From positions 62,001-126,000 of the forward strand of contig CACZFB010000011.1 of NCBI GenBank assembly GCA_902780305.1: 64,000 nt of DNA, read 5' to 3'. A program made the translations under genes and the position numbers. This document shows positions 7,053 through 16,943 of this stretch, piece by piece; within the stretch, counting starts at the first letter, position 1; each line of letters begins with the position of its first letter. Source of the DNA: an uncultured Coriobacteriaceae bacterium. Its GTDB lineage: Bacteria > Actinomycetota > Coriobacteriia > Coriobacteriales > Atopobiaceae. Below the pieces are notes generated by a model. It worked only from the letters and a program-made list of their open reading frames with translations. It searched no databases and had not been told where the DNA came from.

Positions 7053-10000
7053 ATGCAAAATGACGACCGCAGAAGAAGGCAGCTCGATGAGCTGGGCTAC
7101 GACGTCCGTGCGTTCAACCAGCACGTGCGTGCCGTCTCGAGCGAGCTGGAGCAGGACTATCTGCGCTCCCTGCAGGAGGGGTTTCTCGATGCCGGCTCTC
7201 ATCCGTCGGTGCCCTACGCGCCCCGGCTCGTGCACAACGACAAGGTCGCAGCGCAAAACGTGCTCTGTGCCTTGGAGGCCGAGTTCAAGCGGTGCGAGCG
7301 GTTCGACATCGCGGTGGCGTTCGTAACCAAGGACGGCGTTACGGTGCTCATGCGATCGCTGCTGGATCTGCAGGAACGGGGTGTGCCGGGACGCGTGCTG
7401 GTAAGCACGTACCTGGGGTTCAACGACCCGGACGCGTTGGACCGACTGCGCGCCTTTGCCAACGTCGAGGTCCGCGTGTACGAGGGACCGCTCCATTCCA
7501 AGGGGTACCTGTTTGCCTCCACCGACCTGTGTACCGTCGTGGTGGGCAGTTCGAACCTCACGCAGGGGGCGTTGCTCGCGAACTCCGAGTGGAACCTCCT
7601 GGTAAAGACATTCGAGCGCGGGGCCATTTGGGATTCGACGCAGCGCGAGTTCGAGCGCCTGTGGGGGAGTGCGCAAACGAGCTGCTTGGACGATGCGTGG
7701 CTGGCCGAGTATCGCACGGGCTGGCAACGACCGTCTGCCGGAAAGACGTATCAACTGTCGGCGAGCGTGGAGCTTGCAGCCGAGTCCGAACGGTCGCGGC
7801 AGCTGCGGATTCGGCCCAACAAGATGCAGGTGGAGGCCCTGGCCAACCTAAGGCACCTGCGTGCCAACGGAGCTCGCCGCGCCCTGCTCATCTCGGCTAC
7901 CGGTACGGGAAAAACTTACTTGGCGGCCTTCGACGTCGCTGCGGTCAACCCGCACAGGCTCCTGTTCGTTATCCATCGCGAGCGCATTGCGCGCGAGGCG
8001 ATGGCGAGCTTCGGGCGCATCGTCGATCCCTGCCATAGGCTGGGCCTCTATTCGGGCAGCCTGCGCGATACGGACTGCGACTACCTGTTCTGCACGGTCC
8101 AGTCGCTGGCGCGGCACCTGGACGAGTTCGACCCGCACTCGTTCGAATACGTTATCTTCGACGAGGCACACCACGTGGGGGCGGGGAGCTACCAGCGCAT
8201 CGCGCGGCACTTCGAGCCACAGTTTATGCTGGGCATGACGGCAACCCCTTCGCGCAACGACGACTTTAACGTGTACGACTTCTTCCACAACAACATCGCG
8301 TATCAAATCACCCTGCAAAAGGCGCAAGAAGAGGAGATGCTTGCGCCGTTCCACTACTTTGGCATCCACGACTTGGCGGTTGACGGAGAAGAGATCGAGG
8401 ACGTTACCGACTTCAAGCGACTGACGTCGAAGGCTCGCGTGAATCACATAATCGAGCAGCTGCGTTGCTATACGGTGGACCACGTGCGTCGTGGGCTCGT
8501 GTTCTGCTCAAGCATCGAGGAGGCGCACACGCTTGCGCGGCTGTTCACCGAGCGCGGATACAGGTCCGTGGCCCTGGACGGCTCCTCGTCCGACGACAAG
8601 CGCGAGGAGGCCATCGAGCGGCTTGAATGCGACCGGACCACGCGCGAAGACTGGATCGAGTTCATCTTCACCCGGGACATCTTTAACGAGGGCGTGGACA
8701 TACCCTCGGTCAACCTCGTGGTTATGCTGCGCCCCACGGAGTCGGCCATCGTCTTCGTCCAGCAGCTCGGTCGTGGACTGCGCAAGTGCCCGGGCAAGGA
8801 TTACGTGCTCGTGCTGGACTTTATTGGCAACTACCAAAAGAGCTACCTCATTCCCATCGCGCTCTCGGGCGACAGGACGTACAACAAGGACAACATCCGA
8901 CGGTTCGTGCAGGAGGGCAACCGGATCATTCCCGGCTGCTCCACCATCAACTTCGACGAGGTTTCCGAGCGGCGCATCTATCGGTTGTTGGACGACCAGA
9001 AGTTCGGGTCGATCCGGTTTATTCGCAACGAGTACACGGCGCTCAAAAACATGTTGGGTCGCATCCCGTCGCTTATGGACTTCTACCAAAACGGATCCAT
9101 CGACCTGCAGCTGCTCTTTGGCAACAGTTCGCTGGGCTCGTATCATGCGTTCCTGCAAAAGTACGAGAAGGGCTACAAGACGCGGTTTAACCAGACGCAG
9201 GAGCAGATGTTGCGGTATGTGTCGCAAAAGCTCGCGTCGGGCAAGCGCGTCCAGGATCTGCTGCTGCTTCGGATGTTGCTGGACGGGCGGTTTGTCTCGA
9301 ACGAGCGGTACGCCCAGGCGGTGCACGACGTCTCTCCGTCGCTGCCGGTAGCTGCATGCTCGGTGCGAAGCATGCTTGGCGGCACCTTCCTTACCGGCGG
9401 GCAGGCCAAGACGTTTTCGCTGTGCCGGTTCCTGGCCGACACAGACGAGGGTTTCGAGGTGTCGGACGTGTTCGCGCAGGCGCTCAAGGATGCCGAGTTT
9501 CGCCGACAGCTGGCGGAGGTCGTGGACTACGGCATCTTCGTTAACGGGGAGCGGTTCTCGAATAACTACGACCACACGAGTCTGGTGCTGTATGCAAAGT
9601 ACACCTACGAGGACGTGTGCCGCCTGCTGGAGTGGTCCAGCAACGTGAGCGGCCAGAACATCGGCGGCTACAAATACGACGAGGAGACCAACACGTTCCC
9701 GGTGTTCATTAACTACGAGAAGGACGACGACATCGCGGACACCATAAAGTACCAGGACCGCTTTGTGAATCCCGCACGGCTCATCGCCATCTCCAAGCAG
9801 CCGCGCAACCTGAACTCACCGGAGATTCGCCGCCTGAGGCATGCGGGGGAGAACGGCATGCGAACGTACCTGTTTGTGCGGAAGAACAAGAGCGATGCCG
9901 AGTCGAAGGAGTTCTACTACCTTGGCGAGATGCGACCGACGGGCAGGTTCGTTCCCATCGTGATGGCAGGTACCGACAAGTCCGCGGTGGAGATCGAGTA

Positions 10001-10061
10001 CGACCTGCTCACACCGGTAAAGGACGAGCTCTTCGACTACCTGACCTCAGGCGAGGGGTAG
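7053..10061 (+). CDS. PLD nuclease - SF2 helicase - DUF3427 protein
   Basis: 1002 aa, cytoplasmic. Residues 60-200: phospholipase D-like nuclease half with HSK (148-150) and GSSN (165-168), a single HKD motif, so a dimer would be needed. Residues 250-600: superfamily 2 helicase with Walker A SATGTGKT (281-288), DEAH (370-373), GMTATPSR and motif VI QQLGRGLRK. Residues 650-1002: DUF3427. This architecture is widespread, and is proposed to act in restriction-like defence or repair; the exact role is not established. Start ATG 7053 has GAGGAG 6 nt upstream. A convergent Nudix gene follows after 32 nt. Confidence 0.9.
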   Translation: MQNDDRRRRQLDELGYDVRAFNQHVRAVSSELEQDYLRSLQEGFLDAGSHPSVPYAPRLVHNDKVAAQNVLCALEAEFKRCERFDIAVAFVTKDGVTVLMRSLLDLQERGVPGRVLVSTYLGFNDPDALDRLRAFANVEVRVYEGPLHSKGYLFASTDLCTVVVGSSNLTQGALLANSEWNLLVKTFERGAIWDSTQREFERLWGSAQTSCLDDAWLAEYRTGWQRPSAGKTYQLSASVELAAESERSRQLRIRPNKMQVEALANLRHLRANGARRALLISATGTGKTYLAAFDVAAVNPHRLLFVIHRERIAREAMASFGRIVDPCHRLGLYSGSLRDTDCDYLFCTVQSLARHLDEFDPHSFEYVIFDEAHHVGAGSYQRIARHFEPQFMLGMTATPSRNDDFNVYDFFHNNIAYQITLQKAQEEEMLAPFHYFGIHDLAVDGEEIEDVTDFKRLTSKARVNHIIEQLRCYTVDHVRRGLVFCSSIEEAHTLARLFTERGYRSVALDGSSSDDKREEAIERLECDRTTREDWIEFIFTRDIFNEGVDIPSVNLVVMLRPTESAIVFVQQLGRGLRKCPGKDYVLVLDFIGNYQKSYLIPIALSGDRTYNKDNIRRFVQEGNRIIPGCSTINFDEVSERRIYRLLDDQKFGSIRFIRNEYTALKNMLGRIPSLMDFYQNGSIDLQLLFGNSSLGSYHAFLQKYEKGYKTRFNQTQEQMLRYVSQKLASGKRVQDLLLLRMLLDGRFVSNERYAQAVHDVSPSLPVAACSVRSMLGGTFLTGGQAKTFSLCRFLADTDEGFEVSDVFAQALKDAEFRRQLAEVVDYGIFVNGERFSNNYDHTSLVLYAKYTYEDVCRLLEWSSNVSGQNIGGYKYDEETNTFPVFINYEKDDDIADTIKYQDRFVNPARLIAISKQPRNLNSPEIRRLRHAGENGMRTYLFVRKNKSDAESKEFYYLGEMRPTGRFVPIVMAGTDKSAVEIEYDLLTPVKDELFDYLTSGEG

Positions 10062-10093
10062 CCGTTGCGCTCGGGGGACGGTCCCCGTGTGCA

Positions 10094-10486
10094 CTACACG
10101 ATGTGCTGGGCCTTGATGGCCTCGACCACACCGATGTCGGCGGGCAGCCAGTCGACGGAGTCTATGTCGTCCGCCCCCAGCCATTTGGCCGCCTCGTGCT
10201 CGAGCAGCCGCGGCGCACCGCCTGTGATCGTGCACAGAAAGCAACTCATCTCCAGGTGAAACTGCGGATAGTCCCACGAGACGTCTATAACGTGACGCTC
10301 GACGGTCACGGTGGTTGCGAGCTCCTCGCGGATCTCGCGCACCAAGGCCTCCTCGGGTAACTCGCCGGGCTCAATCTTGCCGCCGGGGAACTCCCAGCCA
10401 TCCTTGTAGTCACCGTAACCCCGCTGCGTGGCAAGAATCCTGTCGCTCTGCTGGATGATGGCGGCCACGACGTGGTAGGTTTTCAT
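10094..10486 (-). CDS. Nudix hydrolase, MutT/8-oxo-dGTP diphosphatase type
   Basis: 130 aa, the size of MutT. The Nudix box is GGKIEPGELPEEALVREI followed by REEL, with all G-x5-E-x7-R-E-U-x-E-E positions filled. The family hydrolyses nucleoside diphosphate derivatives; MutT-like enzymes sanitise oxidised dNTPs. Start ATG 10486 has GAGGAG 7 nt upstream. Convergent with the PLD-helicase gene (32-bp gap holding a GGGGGACGGTCCCC palindrome), so the pair may share a repair or defence context. Confidence 0.9.
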   Translation of the reverse strand: MKTYHVVAAIIQQSDRILATQRGYGDYKDGWEFPGGKIEPGELPEEALVREIREELATTVTVERHVIDVSWDYPQFHLEMSCFLCTITGGAPRLLEHEAAKWLGADDIDSVDWLPADIGVVEAIKAQHIV

Positions 10487-10647
10487 GGACTGGCTCCTCG
10501 ATCGGCTGTGCTTACCTGCAGCATTGTAGGGATCTGCGCCGGTTCGCGCAAACTGCGCCCTTGGTTGGCGCGAGGTCGGTGGATTCGATTGCTGCTGTTC
10601 GCGGGTTGGAGCGCCCGGCGTCGTGTGCTGCGTGCGTCTTCTGCCCG

Positions 10648-11844
10648 CTACCAGTCGACGGAACCGACGAGTTCGTTTGCCTGCGGGAGGAAGCTCTCCT
10701 TTGCATCCGCCACACTGGCCTCGATGATCTCGGTGGGAGCGTTGCGCGCGAGCACAGGCGCGCAGGCAACCTTGAGCTTGGAGAACAGGCGAACCTGCTG
10801 GTCGATGCGAGCGACCTCCAAGGTGTCGCGATCCTCAAAATAGCTGCTCACCAAATGGCTCCACAGGCGCTTGATGAGGTCGACGGGCATGCCGGTGTGC
10901 ACCTCGGCGTAGGCGGGGTTGAGCTCGACTAGGTTCGCCTGCGTCGCCGCCGTCGCCAAAAAGTCGAAGATGGGATGGCCAAAGCTCACGTCACCCATGT
11001 CAATCATGATGAGTTCGTCCTCGGTGACCAGGATGTTGTTGGCGTGATAGTCTCCGTGGATCAGCGTGTTGCGGTCGGGCACCGAGTCCACCACGTGCCG
11101 CAGCAGATCGACCTCCTGTGGCGTATACCAGTCCACGCAGCCGTCGATGTATCCGTGGTAGATGTCCTTGATGGAGGGGAACTCGTCTGCGTCCACGGCC
11201 GTCTGGTGAAAGCTGCGATAGATGTCCACGTACTGGCTCGCGTACTCCTCAAAGCGCTCCGGATGATCGCGCAAGACGTGTGAGAGCGACTCCGCGTCCA
11301 CGAGCTCGAACACGGCGCCATAGCGATGGTTCGACTGTACCAGGTTGTAGGTGATGGCCGTGGGAATGCCGTGGATGAGGGAGCGTTGGGCAAGCTCGCG
11401 CTCGTGCTCCACCGTCGCGAGCGGGGTACCCTCGACGAACAGCTTGACCACGGTCTCGTGCGTCAGACGGTACACGTCGCCGTTTGCCCCTTGTCCGATG
11501 AGCTCGCACCCCTCGAGCGAGATCTTGGGTATGGTCTTACGGATGTCCAGGATGGATGTGAAGCCGGTGTCCCGGAACACCTCCATAAGCGATGAGCCCA
11601 CGTTGACGATTCGTAGTGGTCCTCGCTGTTGCAGCCGAAGCAACATGCGCAGGCCGGCGCTGGAGAGGAATTGGACCTCGCCCATCTCGAGCACCAACCT
11701 ACTTGCGGGCCAGGTGGCGCGAGCCTCGCTCGCCAGGCGATGGAACTCTCTGGCCGTGGCGCTGTTTACCACGCCAGATACGCCCAGCACGAGTTCGTCG
11801 TTGTCATGTCTGAGTACCGTAACGTTCATGGCTGTAGCGCTCAT
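10648..11844 (-). CDS. STAS domain fused to APH/choline-kinase-like phosphotransferase
   Basis: 398 aa. Residues 6-105 are a STAS anti-anti-sigma-like domain with VQFLSSAGLRMLLRL, the serines near 61-62 being where SpoIIAA is phosphorylated. Residues 115-398 are an aminoglycoside-phosphotransferase-fold kinase with GANGDVYRL (ATP loop), LIHGDYHANNILV (catalytic Asp) and MIDMGDVSFGHP (metal Asp). Similar to the TIGR02172 group. Substrate unknown; it could phosphorylate its own or another STAS domain. Start ATG 11844 has GGGAGAG 3 nt upstream; the open frame to 12018 passes through repeat DNA. Confidence 0.87.
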   Translation of the reverse strand: MSATAMNVTVLRHDNDELVLGVSGVVNSATAREFHRLASEARATWPASRLVLEMGEVQFLSSAGLRMLLRLQQRGPLRIVNVGSSLMEVFRDTGFTSILDIRKTIPKISLEGCELIGQGANGDVYRLTHETVVKLFVEGTPLATVEHERELAQRSLIHGIPTAITYNLVQSNHRYGAVFELVDAESLSHVLRDHPERFEEYASQYVDIYRSFHQTAVDADEFPSIKDIYHGYIDGCVDWYTPQEVDLLRHVVDSVPDRNTLIHGDYHANNILVTEDELIMIDMGDVSFGHPIFDFLATAATQANLVELNPAYAEVHTGMPVDLIKRLWSHLVSSYFEDRDTLEVARIDQQVRLFSKLKVACAPVLARNAPTEIIEASVADAKESFLPQANELVGSVDW

Positions 11845-11968
11845 AGCTCTCCCTGTCCCTCGCCTTTCAATCAATCGTAGGGCATGGCATAAAGAGTAGC
11901 ACGCGCGGGGCTGAAGTCGCCAGAGAGGTGCACCGCTTTTGGATTGTGCCCGCTCAGCCCGAAGTGTT

Positions 11969-12001
11969 GGCATATCAATGGGAGTAACCTCCATTGACAG
12001 G
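11969..12001. repeat. Degenerate repeat family (b)
   Basis: ATATCAATGGGAGTAACCTC followed by CATTGACAGGT, an imperfect copy, in the 316-bp gap upstream of the STAS-kinase and the acyltransferase pseudogene. The adjoining stretch GCGTGGCTTGTGGCC and GTGAAC (12022-12050) matches the right end of the element at 44381-44485. Confidence 0.6.
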
Positions 12002-12160
12002 TCACTGCCAGTAATCACTTTGCGTGGCTTGTGGCCGACTTGTGAACAGTTCTACAGGTCGGTTTCCCTATGATAGTGGGCGTGGGAGAACGCGACCTCG
12101 GAAGCGACAGCCGCGTACGCCCCATCCGCAGTCGCCCCAGATCGAAACGAGGATGCAGAT

Positions 12161-13239
12161 ATGGCTTCTTCAAAAAAGAGAACGAGGATCGAGCTGCTCG
12201 ACATAGCCAAGGCCATCACCATATTCCTTGTCATCGTCGGCCATACGACGTCAAACACCGACACCGTAATGTATCGTCGCGTCCTCTATGCGTTTCACAT
12301 GCCGCTGTTCTTCTTCCTGGCCGGCATGTCCACGAAGCCGAGGCCCATACACGGGCGCGAGGCGTGGGCGGCCTTCCTGAAGAAGATATCCTCGCACTCG
12401 TCGTTCCCTTTGTGGTCTGGGGTCTGGTGTATGGCCCGTTCTCGTTCTCGAACATGCTGTCCCTGTTCTATGCCTCATGGGAGGCTCTCGGCTCCATCGG
12501 GACGCTCACCTCGCTCTGGTATCTGTCGGCCTTCTTCGTGGCGCGGATCATGGTCCAGGCGCTCATATCGGTGCTGGATCGCGTGGGTCAGGCAACCGAT
12601 AGTTGGGTCTTGGGCTTGTGCTCCCTGCCGCTGTTTGTCATAGGCCTGCTCATGCCTCGCCTAGAGCTGGGGTATCCCTGGTGCCTCAACGTCGCGTTCG
12701 TGGCGGCCGGCATCATTCTACTGGGCATCGCGCTGCGGCGTCCGCTGCTCATCTTTGCCGTGCAAAGGGGGTGGGTTCTGATCGCGGCCTTCGTCGCGAG
12801 CCTGGCCGTGCTCGTCCTCGGCACGGTTGCGCGGGGCGATGCGTGCGACCTCGTCCTCATGTGCGGGGCGCAGTACGGTAACCTGTTCTGGTTCTTTGTG
12901 AACAGCATTTCGGGGACCCTTGCGGTCCTTGCGGCCTCGATGTTGCTCGTGCGCGTGGCACATGAGGGACTGCGTCCGTTCAGTCTCGCCACGATCTCGT
13001 TTATCGGCATGCACACCATGGGCATATTCCTCCTGCACAAGCCGATGCTGCAGGAGGTTCTGATGCCTCTGGCCTCGACTTGGATTCCGGGTGGTCAGCT
13101 CGTCGCGGCCATCGTGGCAAGCACGGTCGCGCTCGTCCTCAGCATGGGGCTTTGCGTCGTCATCGAGCACTACATCCCCGAGCTCTTGGGGCAGTTCCCG
13201 AACTATCCCTCCAACCTCTACGTCCCGCGGCGCAAGTAG
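12161..13239 (+). pseudogene. Acyltransferase 3 family membrane protein, frameshifted
   Basis: The reading frame from ATG 12161 gives RIELLDIAKAITIFLVIVGHT and YAFHMPLFFFLAGMS, the typical start of acyltransferase-3 enzymes that O-acylate surface sugars. At about 12380-12386 (GAAGAAGATATC) the homology passes to another frame, where LALVVPFVVWGLVYGP and the remaining nine or so membrane helices continue to the stop at 13239. One lost base in a purine run explains it; AAGAAGG to AAGAAG would do. Either a recent mutation or a sequencing error. Upstream GAGG at 9 nt. Confidence 0.85.
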
Positions 13240-13240
13240 C

Positions 13241-13404
13241 TAGACGGGCGGTGTGGGGGGAGAGCCAGGCGATCGCGGCGAAGGCGAATGGTAGGCTGTT
13301 CGAGAAGTACGTCCGCCTCGTCGAGGAGCGCTGCAAGTGCCACAACAAGGAGAAGGTACCCGTCGTGAGCGAGCTCACCCGTTGGGTCTAGGTGCTCGGC
13401 CTGC
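13241..13404 (+). pseudogene. Unrecognised coding remnant
   Basis: An open stretch reads KANGRLFEKYVRLVEERC then KCHNKEKVPVVSELTRWV, followed by a stop and, still in frame, VLGLQVRTDLG. Composition looks coding and the tail resembles the end of a larger protein, but there is no start or ribosome site. I do not recognise the family. The rest of 13405-13777 shows no gene; it ends in a degenerate family (b) repeat near 13680-13730. Confidence 0.25.
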
Positions 13405-13777
13405 AGGTCCGGACCGATCTGGGGTGACCGCAGCGTGACGCGCGGGCGGCATGCGACCAAAGACTCATTCACCAAGACAAGCGACACTGCCTGACTCAGA
13501 GCATCGAGGTTTGGCGGTGAGCAGCCGCATCCAACGATATGAGAGTGAACCCGTTTGGGAGTCCGTCAGCAGAGGGCCGCAGCTCCCATGGATATACCGT
13601 GCATGTCCGGCCTCTCGAAAATTCAATGAAGCCAGATCCGGGAGTGGCTACCCAGACCTGGCCGACCTTTCGAATAATCCCCCTTGACGCCGCAATGGGT
13701 ATATGAGGGGGTAACGCCTTTGATTGGCAGCCTAGGTTAGGCAAATCATGAAAAGTGACGCAATGCTTCCCATTGGC

Positions 13778-16294
13778 TCATAGCCGGGCATAGTAGTCGT
13801 CCAAGTCGGTGCGCATCTGGGTATGGATGGCTGCAAGGTCGTCAGCCGAGAGGCTCGCAAGTAGGGCATGGTTGAGCGAAATCTGCCCCAGGTCGCGCGA
13901 GTAGTACATAAACCGCTTGCGCTCGAACTTCTCGAACGGGTTGGTCAGCATGCTGCGTCGCATGCGCTTGGCATCCGTGAGCATGCGCTCGTCATACGGA
14001 CAATTAGCGCGATCGACGGGCAGCCCACGCTCAAGCCGGTTCCGGTAGAACGCCGTGTAGTCAGCGAGTACGTCGTCGATTGCGGCCGATCCGGTGAGCG
14101 GATCCATGTGATCAAGCAGCGCCAGCACGAACGGCATCTTGTACGACATCGTGTAGTCGCGGTTCTCGAGGAAGGTGAAGAAGTCTTCGCGGATGGTGCT
14201 GTCGTCGTGCACGGGAATCTGCAGCCGCTCGCGGATGGTGGCCACGTCGTCGGGACTAAACAGGTGGATGGTTCTGTTGCCGAAGGAAAACGACGCGGTG
14301 GGCTCGATGCGGCCCTTGCGTATCCACGCGCCGACGGTATTAGTGTTCACGAAGAACTCGCGTGCGACCTGCTCAACGCTGAGGTAGCCCTCGTATCTCT
14401 CGGCAAATGACTGGGCATCCACCTCCACGATGCGTTCCACGCGTTCGTGGATGCCGTCAACTTCCACGAATTCGCCAGGTTGGTAATCACGCCGAAGGAT
14501 GTCGCCAAACGGTACGTAGTAGGGATTGGCAAAAACTGAGTGCAGGGAGCAAGGGACCGCCATCGTACCATACTCGTCTACTACGTCGATAACCACGAGG
14601 TCGTGTTTGGTGGGCGTGCGTCGCAGACCGCGACCTAGCTGCTGCAGGTAGAGCACACGCGAGAGGGTTGGCCGAGCCATCACCAAGATGCCGAGCTCTG
14701 GGTAGTCCCATCCCTCCGAGATCATTTGACAAGAGCACAGAAAGCGGATTCGTTTGGTGCGGAAGTCGTCCATAACACGTTCTCGCTGACGGGTTTGGGC
14801 GCTGAGCGCCCGAGCGGGAATGCCAGCGTCACATAGAAGCCGCTCCATCTCTTCGGCGTGTCGCACGTTTACACAGAACACTACGCCCTGTCGCTTTGCC
14901 GTGGGTCCTTCGCAAAAGTAGTCGCGCAGCACGTCCACGATAAGCTCATTGCGCGAGGTAACGCGTACGGTGCGCTCGAGATCAGCGTTCACGTATTCCT
15001 TACCGTTGATGCGTACGTGGCTGAGGTCCACGTTGGTCTCGATGCGAAAGGCGTGTGCCCGGGCGATGATGCCACGCTCCATAGCCTCGGTCAGCGAGAG
15101 GTTCACGCGATACGAGCCAAACACGTCCTCCAGGCGCTTCTTGTCCGGGCGCTGGTCCGTGGCAGTGAGGCCGACGAGGAAGTCGGAGTCGAAGTATTGG
15201 ATTGCTTGTTTGAGCGCGGGAGCAACAGCATGGTGGGCCTCATCGACCACCACGTAGTTAAAGCGGTCAGGGGCGAACGAAAAATAGTGGCGAGTGAGGT
15301 ATGCGTACGTGCACACGAGGATGCGTTCGACGAGGTGGGGGAGCGACGTGCGCAAGCGGGTCGTCCAGTCATCCACGATTGTAGAGTTGGGAGCGGTTAT
15401 GAGCGCGTGGAAGTCCGAGCGCGTGGGCGCGAACCGTGCGAGGTCCTCCTCTACGATGCGCGATTTGCCGCTGGCGGTGGGCAGCACAGCGAGAAAGCTC
15501 CTTATACCCCGTGTGCGGCGTTCAGCAATTTCGTCGAGGGCGCCCTCCTGGTGCTCGTAAAGCTCGAACGGGCGATCTACCACCATGCCAGCGTTCACGA
15601 AATCGTTTGCGGACTGGCCGAAGAACGACATGATGTCGTCTTCCAGGCGCTCGGCAAATCGGCAGTCCTCGGTTGAAAAGCGAAAGAGCCGTATGCCGGC
15701 GCGTTGGCAGGAGTTTTGCTTAGCGAGCTGTGTACGGTAGCGCTGGCGGCCGATGAGTTGAGGGTGGTGATAGCGCACGCCATTCTCTTCCACACCGATG
15801 AGCCCGCGCGAGGTGCGTACTACGTAGTCGATGAATCGCATGTGGCCGTCCACATCGGTTATGGCGTACTCGCGCCATAGGTAGCGCACGCTGTCGGCGC
15901 CGTACACGTTGGCAAAGTGCTCCTCGAAGCGCTGCTCGAGCGGGGATGCCTGTGCGGTGTTCGCGCGGTCGCTAGTGTGGTGTGGTGCCATGAGCTGCTG
16001 ATACTCGATGTCGGTCGCGTAGCGCGATAACTGGTCGAGGTCCTCTCGCAGGAAGCGGTATGTGCGTTCGTGGCGCGCAACGTACGCATTCTGCTTGCTG
16101 GTTATGAGTGAGTAGTCGAAGGCACGCTCGCCTGCAGCCAGCACGCATATGCCATCATCTACGATGAGCGCAGTGTTGCCGTATGTATAGAACGAGCTCG
16201 TGCCTCCGTTGGGGTAGGAAACAGTCTCGCGCAGCTCAAAGTCGCCGAGCGCGGTGTGGAGCCTTACTGCTTGCGCAGCAGTACGTTGAGCCAT
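13778..16294 (-). CDS. SF2 helicase with N-terminal PD-(D/E)xK-like nuclease and C-terminal HTH
   Basis: 838 aa. Residues 115-225: endonuclease-like fold (FIDYVVRTSRGLIGVEENG, then QRYRTQLAKQNSCQRAGIRL) resembling Vsr/DUF559 enzymes. Residues 245-600: helicase with Walker A PTASGKS (272-278), DEAH (351-354), GLTATDQRPD and QQLGRGLRR. Residues 637-690: MerR/excisionase-like HTH (YLSVEQVAREFFVNTNTVGA) followed by a domain of unknown function. Combines DNA recognition, translocation and cleavage as in restriction-like systems. ATG 16294 overlaps the upstream methyltransferase gene by 31 nt; ribosome site AAGGGA is somewhat distant, and ATG 16336 is an alternative. Confidence 0.87.
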   Translation of the reverse strand: MAQRTAAQAVRLHTALGDFELRETVSYPNGGTSSFYTYGNTALIVDDGICVLAAGERAFDYSLITSKQNAYVARHERTYRFLREDLDQLSRYATDIEYQQLMAPHHTSDRANTAQASPLEQRFEEHFANVYGADSVRYLWREYAITDVDGHMRFIDYVVRTSRGLIGVEENGVRYHHPQLIGRQRYRTQLAKQNSCQRAGIRLFRFSTEDCRFAERLEDDIMSFFGQSANDFVNAGMVVDRPFELYEHQEGALDEIAERRTRGIRSFLAVLPTASGKSRIVEEDLARFAPTRSDFHALITAPNSTIVDDWTTRLRTSLPHLVERILVCTYAYLTRHYFSFAPDRFNYVVVDEAHHAVAPALKQAIQYFDSDFLVGLTATDQRPDKKRLEDVFGSYRVNLSLTEAMERGIIARAHAFRIETNVDLSHVRINGKEYVNADLERTVRVTSRNELIVDVLRDYFCEGPTAKRQGVVFCVNVRHAEEMERLLCDAGIPARALSAQTRQRERVMDDFRTKRIRFLCSCQMISEGWDYPELGILVMARPTLSRVLYLQQLGRGLRRTPTKHDLVVIDVVDEYGTMAVPCSLHSVFANPYYVPFGDILRRDYQPGEFVEVDGIHERVERIVEVDAQSFAERYEGYLSVEQVAREFFVNTNTVGAWIRKGRIEPTASFSFGNRTIHLFSPDDVATIRERLQIPVHDDSTIREDFFTFLENRDYTMSYKMPFVLALLDHMDPLTGSAAIDDVLADYTAFYRNRLERGLPVDRANCPYDERMLTDAKRMRRSMLTNPFEKFERKRFMYYSRDLGQISLNHALLASLSADDLAAIHTQMRTDLDDYYARL

Positions 16295-16869
16295 TGCTCT
16301 CGTTCCCTTCCGGGCCGTACGTCGGCTGAGACCCATAGGTCCTCAATGACCAGATTGGGCATGTGGTCGATGAACTCCCTGAAGTTGGGCTCAGTGAAGT
16401 CCAGAAAGTACCGCCCGTTGCGCATGCCCTCGAACGTGCCGTGTTTGAAGGAGGTGTAGATTACGCCGCCCTCGACGAGCGCGCGCGACATGCGAGTGAA
16501 TATGTCGCCAAGTTCATCCTTAGGCACGTGCAAGATGGACGAACATGCCCAAATGCCGTCGTAGGTGTTGACGTCAGTGAGGTCGCAGAACAGCTCATGG
16601 CGCACGGGCAGGCCGGTACGTTCCTGGGCGATTTGCACCAGCTCGGGGGAGCCGTCGATCGCCGTGACTGCGAAGCCCTCGTTGAGGAAGTGTTTGGCAT
16701 CTCGGCCAGATCCACAGCCATAGTCGAGGATGTGAGCGCCAGGGGTCAACAGCGAAGCGAACCGGTTCTGCGTGGTGGAGAACTCAACGTCTGCGGTGGA
16801 CTCAGCGAACGCTGCCGCATGCGTTGCGTAGTAGGCGAGTGTCGGTGTTGGCGCGGTTTGCACTGGCAC
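16264..16869 (-). CDS. Class I SAM-dependent methyltransferase
   Basis: 201 aa Rossmann methyltransferase with motif I ILDYGCGSGRDAKHF, post-I acidic region AVTAIDGSPELV and motif IV GIWACSSILHVP. Resembles TehB/UbiE-like small-molecule methyltransferases; no NPPY or other DNA-amino-methylase motif is seen, so DNA methylation is not supported. The GTG at 16869 follows GGGGGG by 4 nt; a second GTG two codons later is possible. Translationally coupled to the nuclease-helicase, which suggests the two act together. Confidence 0.85.
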   Translation of the reverse strand: MPVQTAPTPTLAYYATHAAAFAESTADVEFSTTQNRFASLLTPGAHILDYGCGSGRDAKHFLNEGFAVTAIDGSPELVQIAQERTGLPVRHELFCDLTDVNTYDGIWACSSILHVPKDELGDIFTRMSRALVEGGVIYTSFKHGTFEGMRNGRYFLDFTEPNFREFIDHMPNLVIEDLWVSADVRPGREREQWLNVLLRKQ

Positions 16870-16892
16870 GGGACCCCCCTTTCTTCGGCACA

Positions 16893-16912
16893 CGCTACAG
16901 TGTAGCGTACAC
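16893..16912. promoter_or_regulatory. Overlapping palindromes, possible operator
   Basis: CGCTACAGTGTAGCG (16893-16907) and GTGTAGCGTACAC (16900-16912) are two perfect overlapping dyads 24 nt upstream of the methyltransferase start, in the divergent promoter region. A site for the helicase HTH domain or another repressor is a guess. Confidence 0.4.
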
Positions 16913-16943
16913 TTTCGTGACCGGTGGAACTTGTGTCCCCTAG

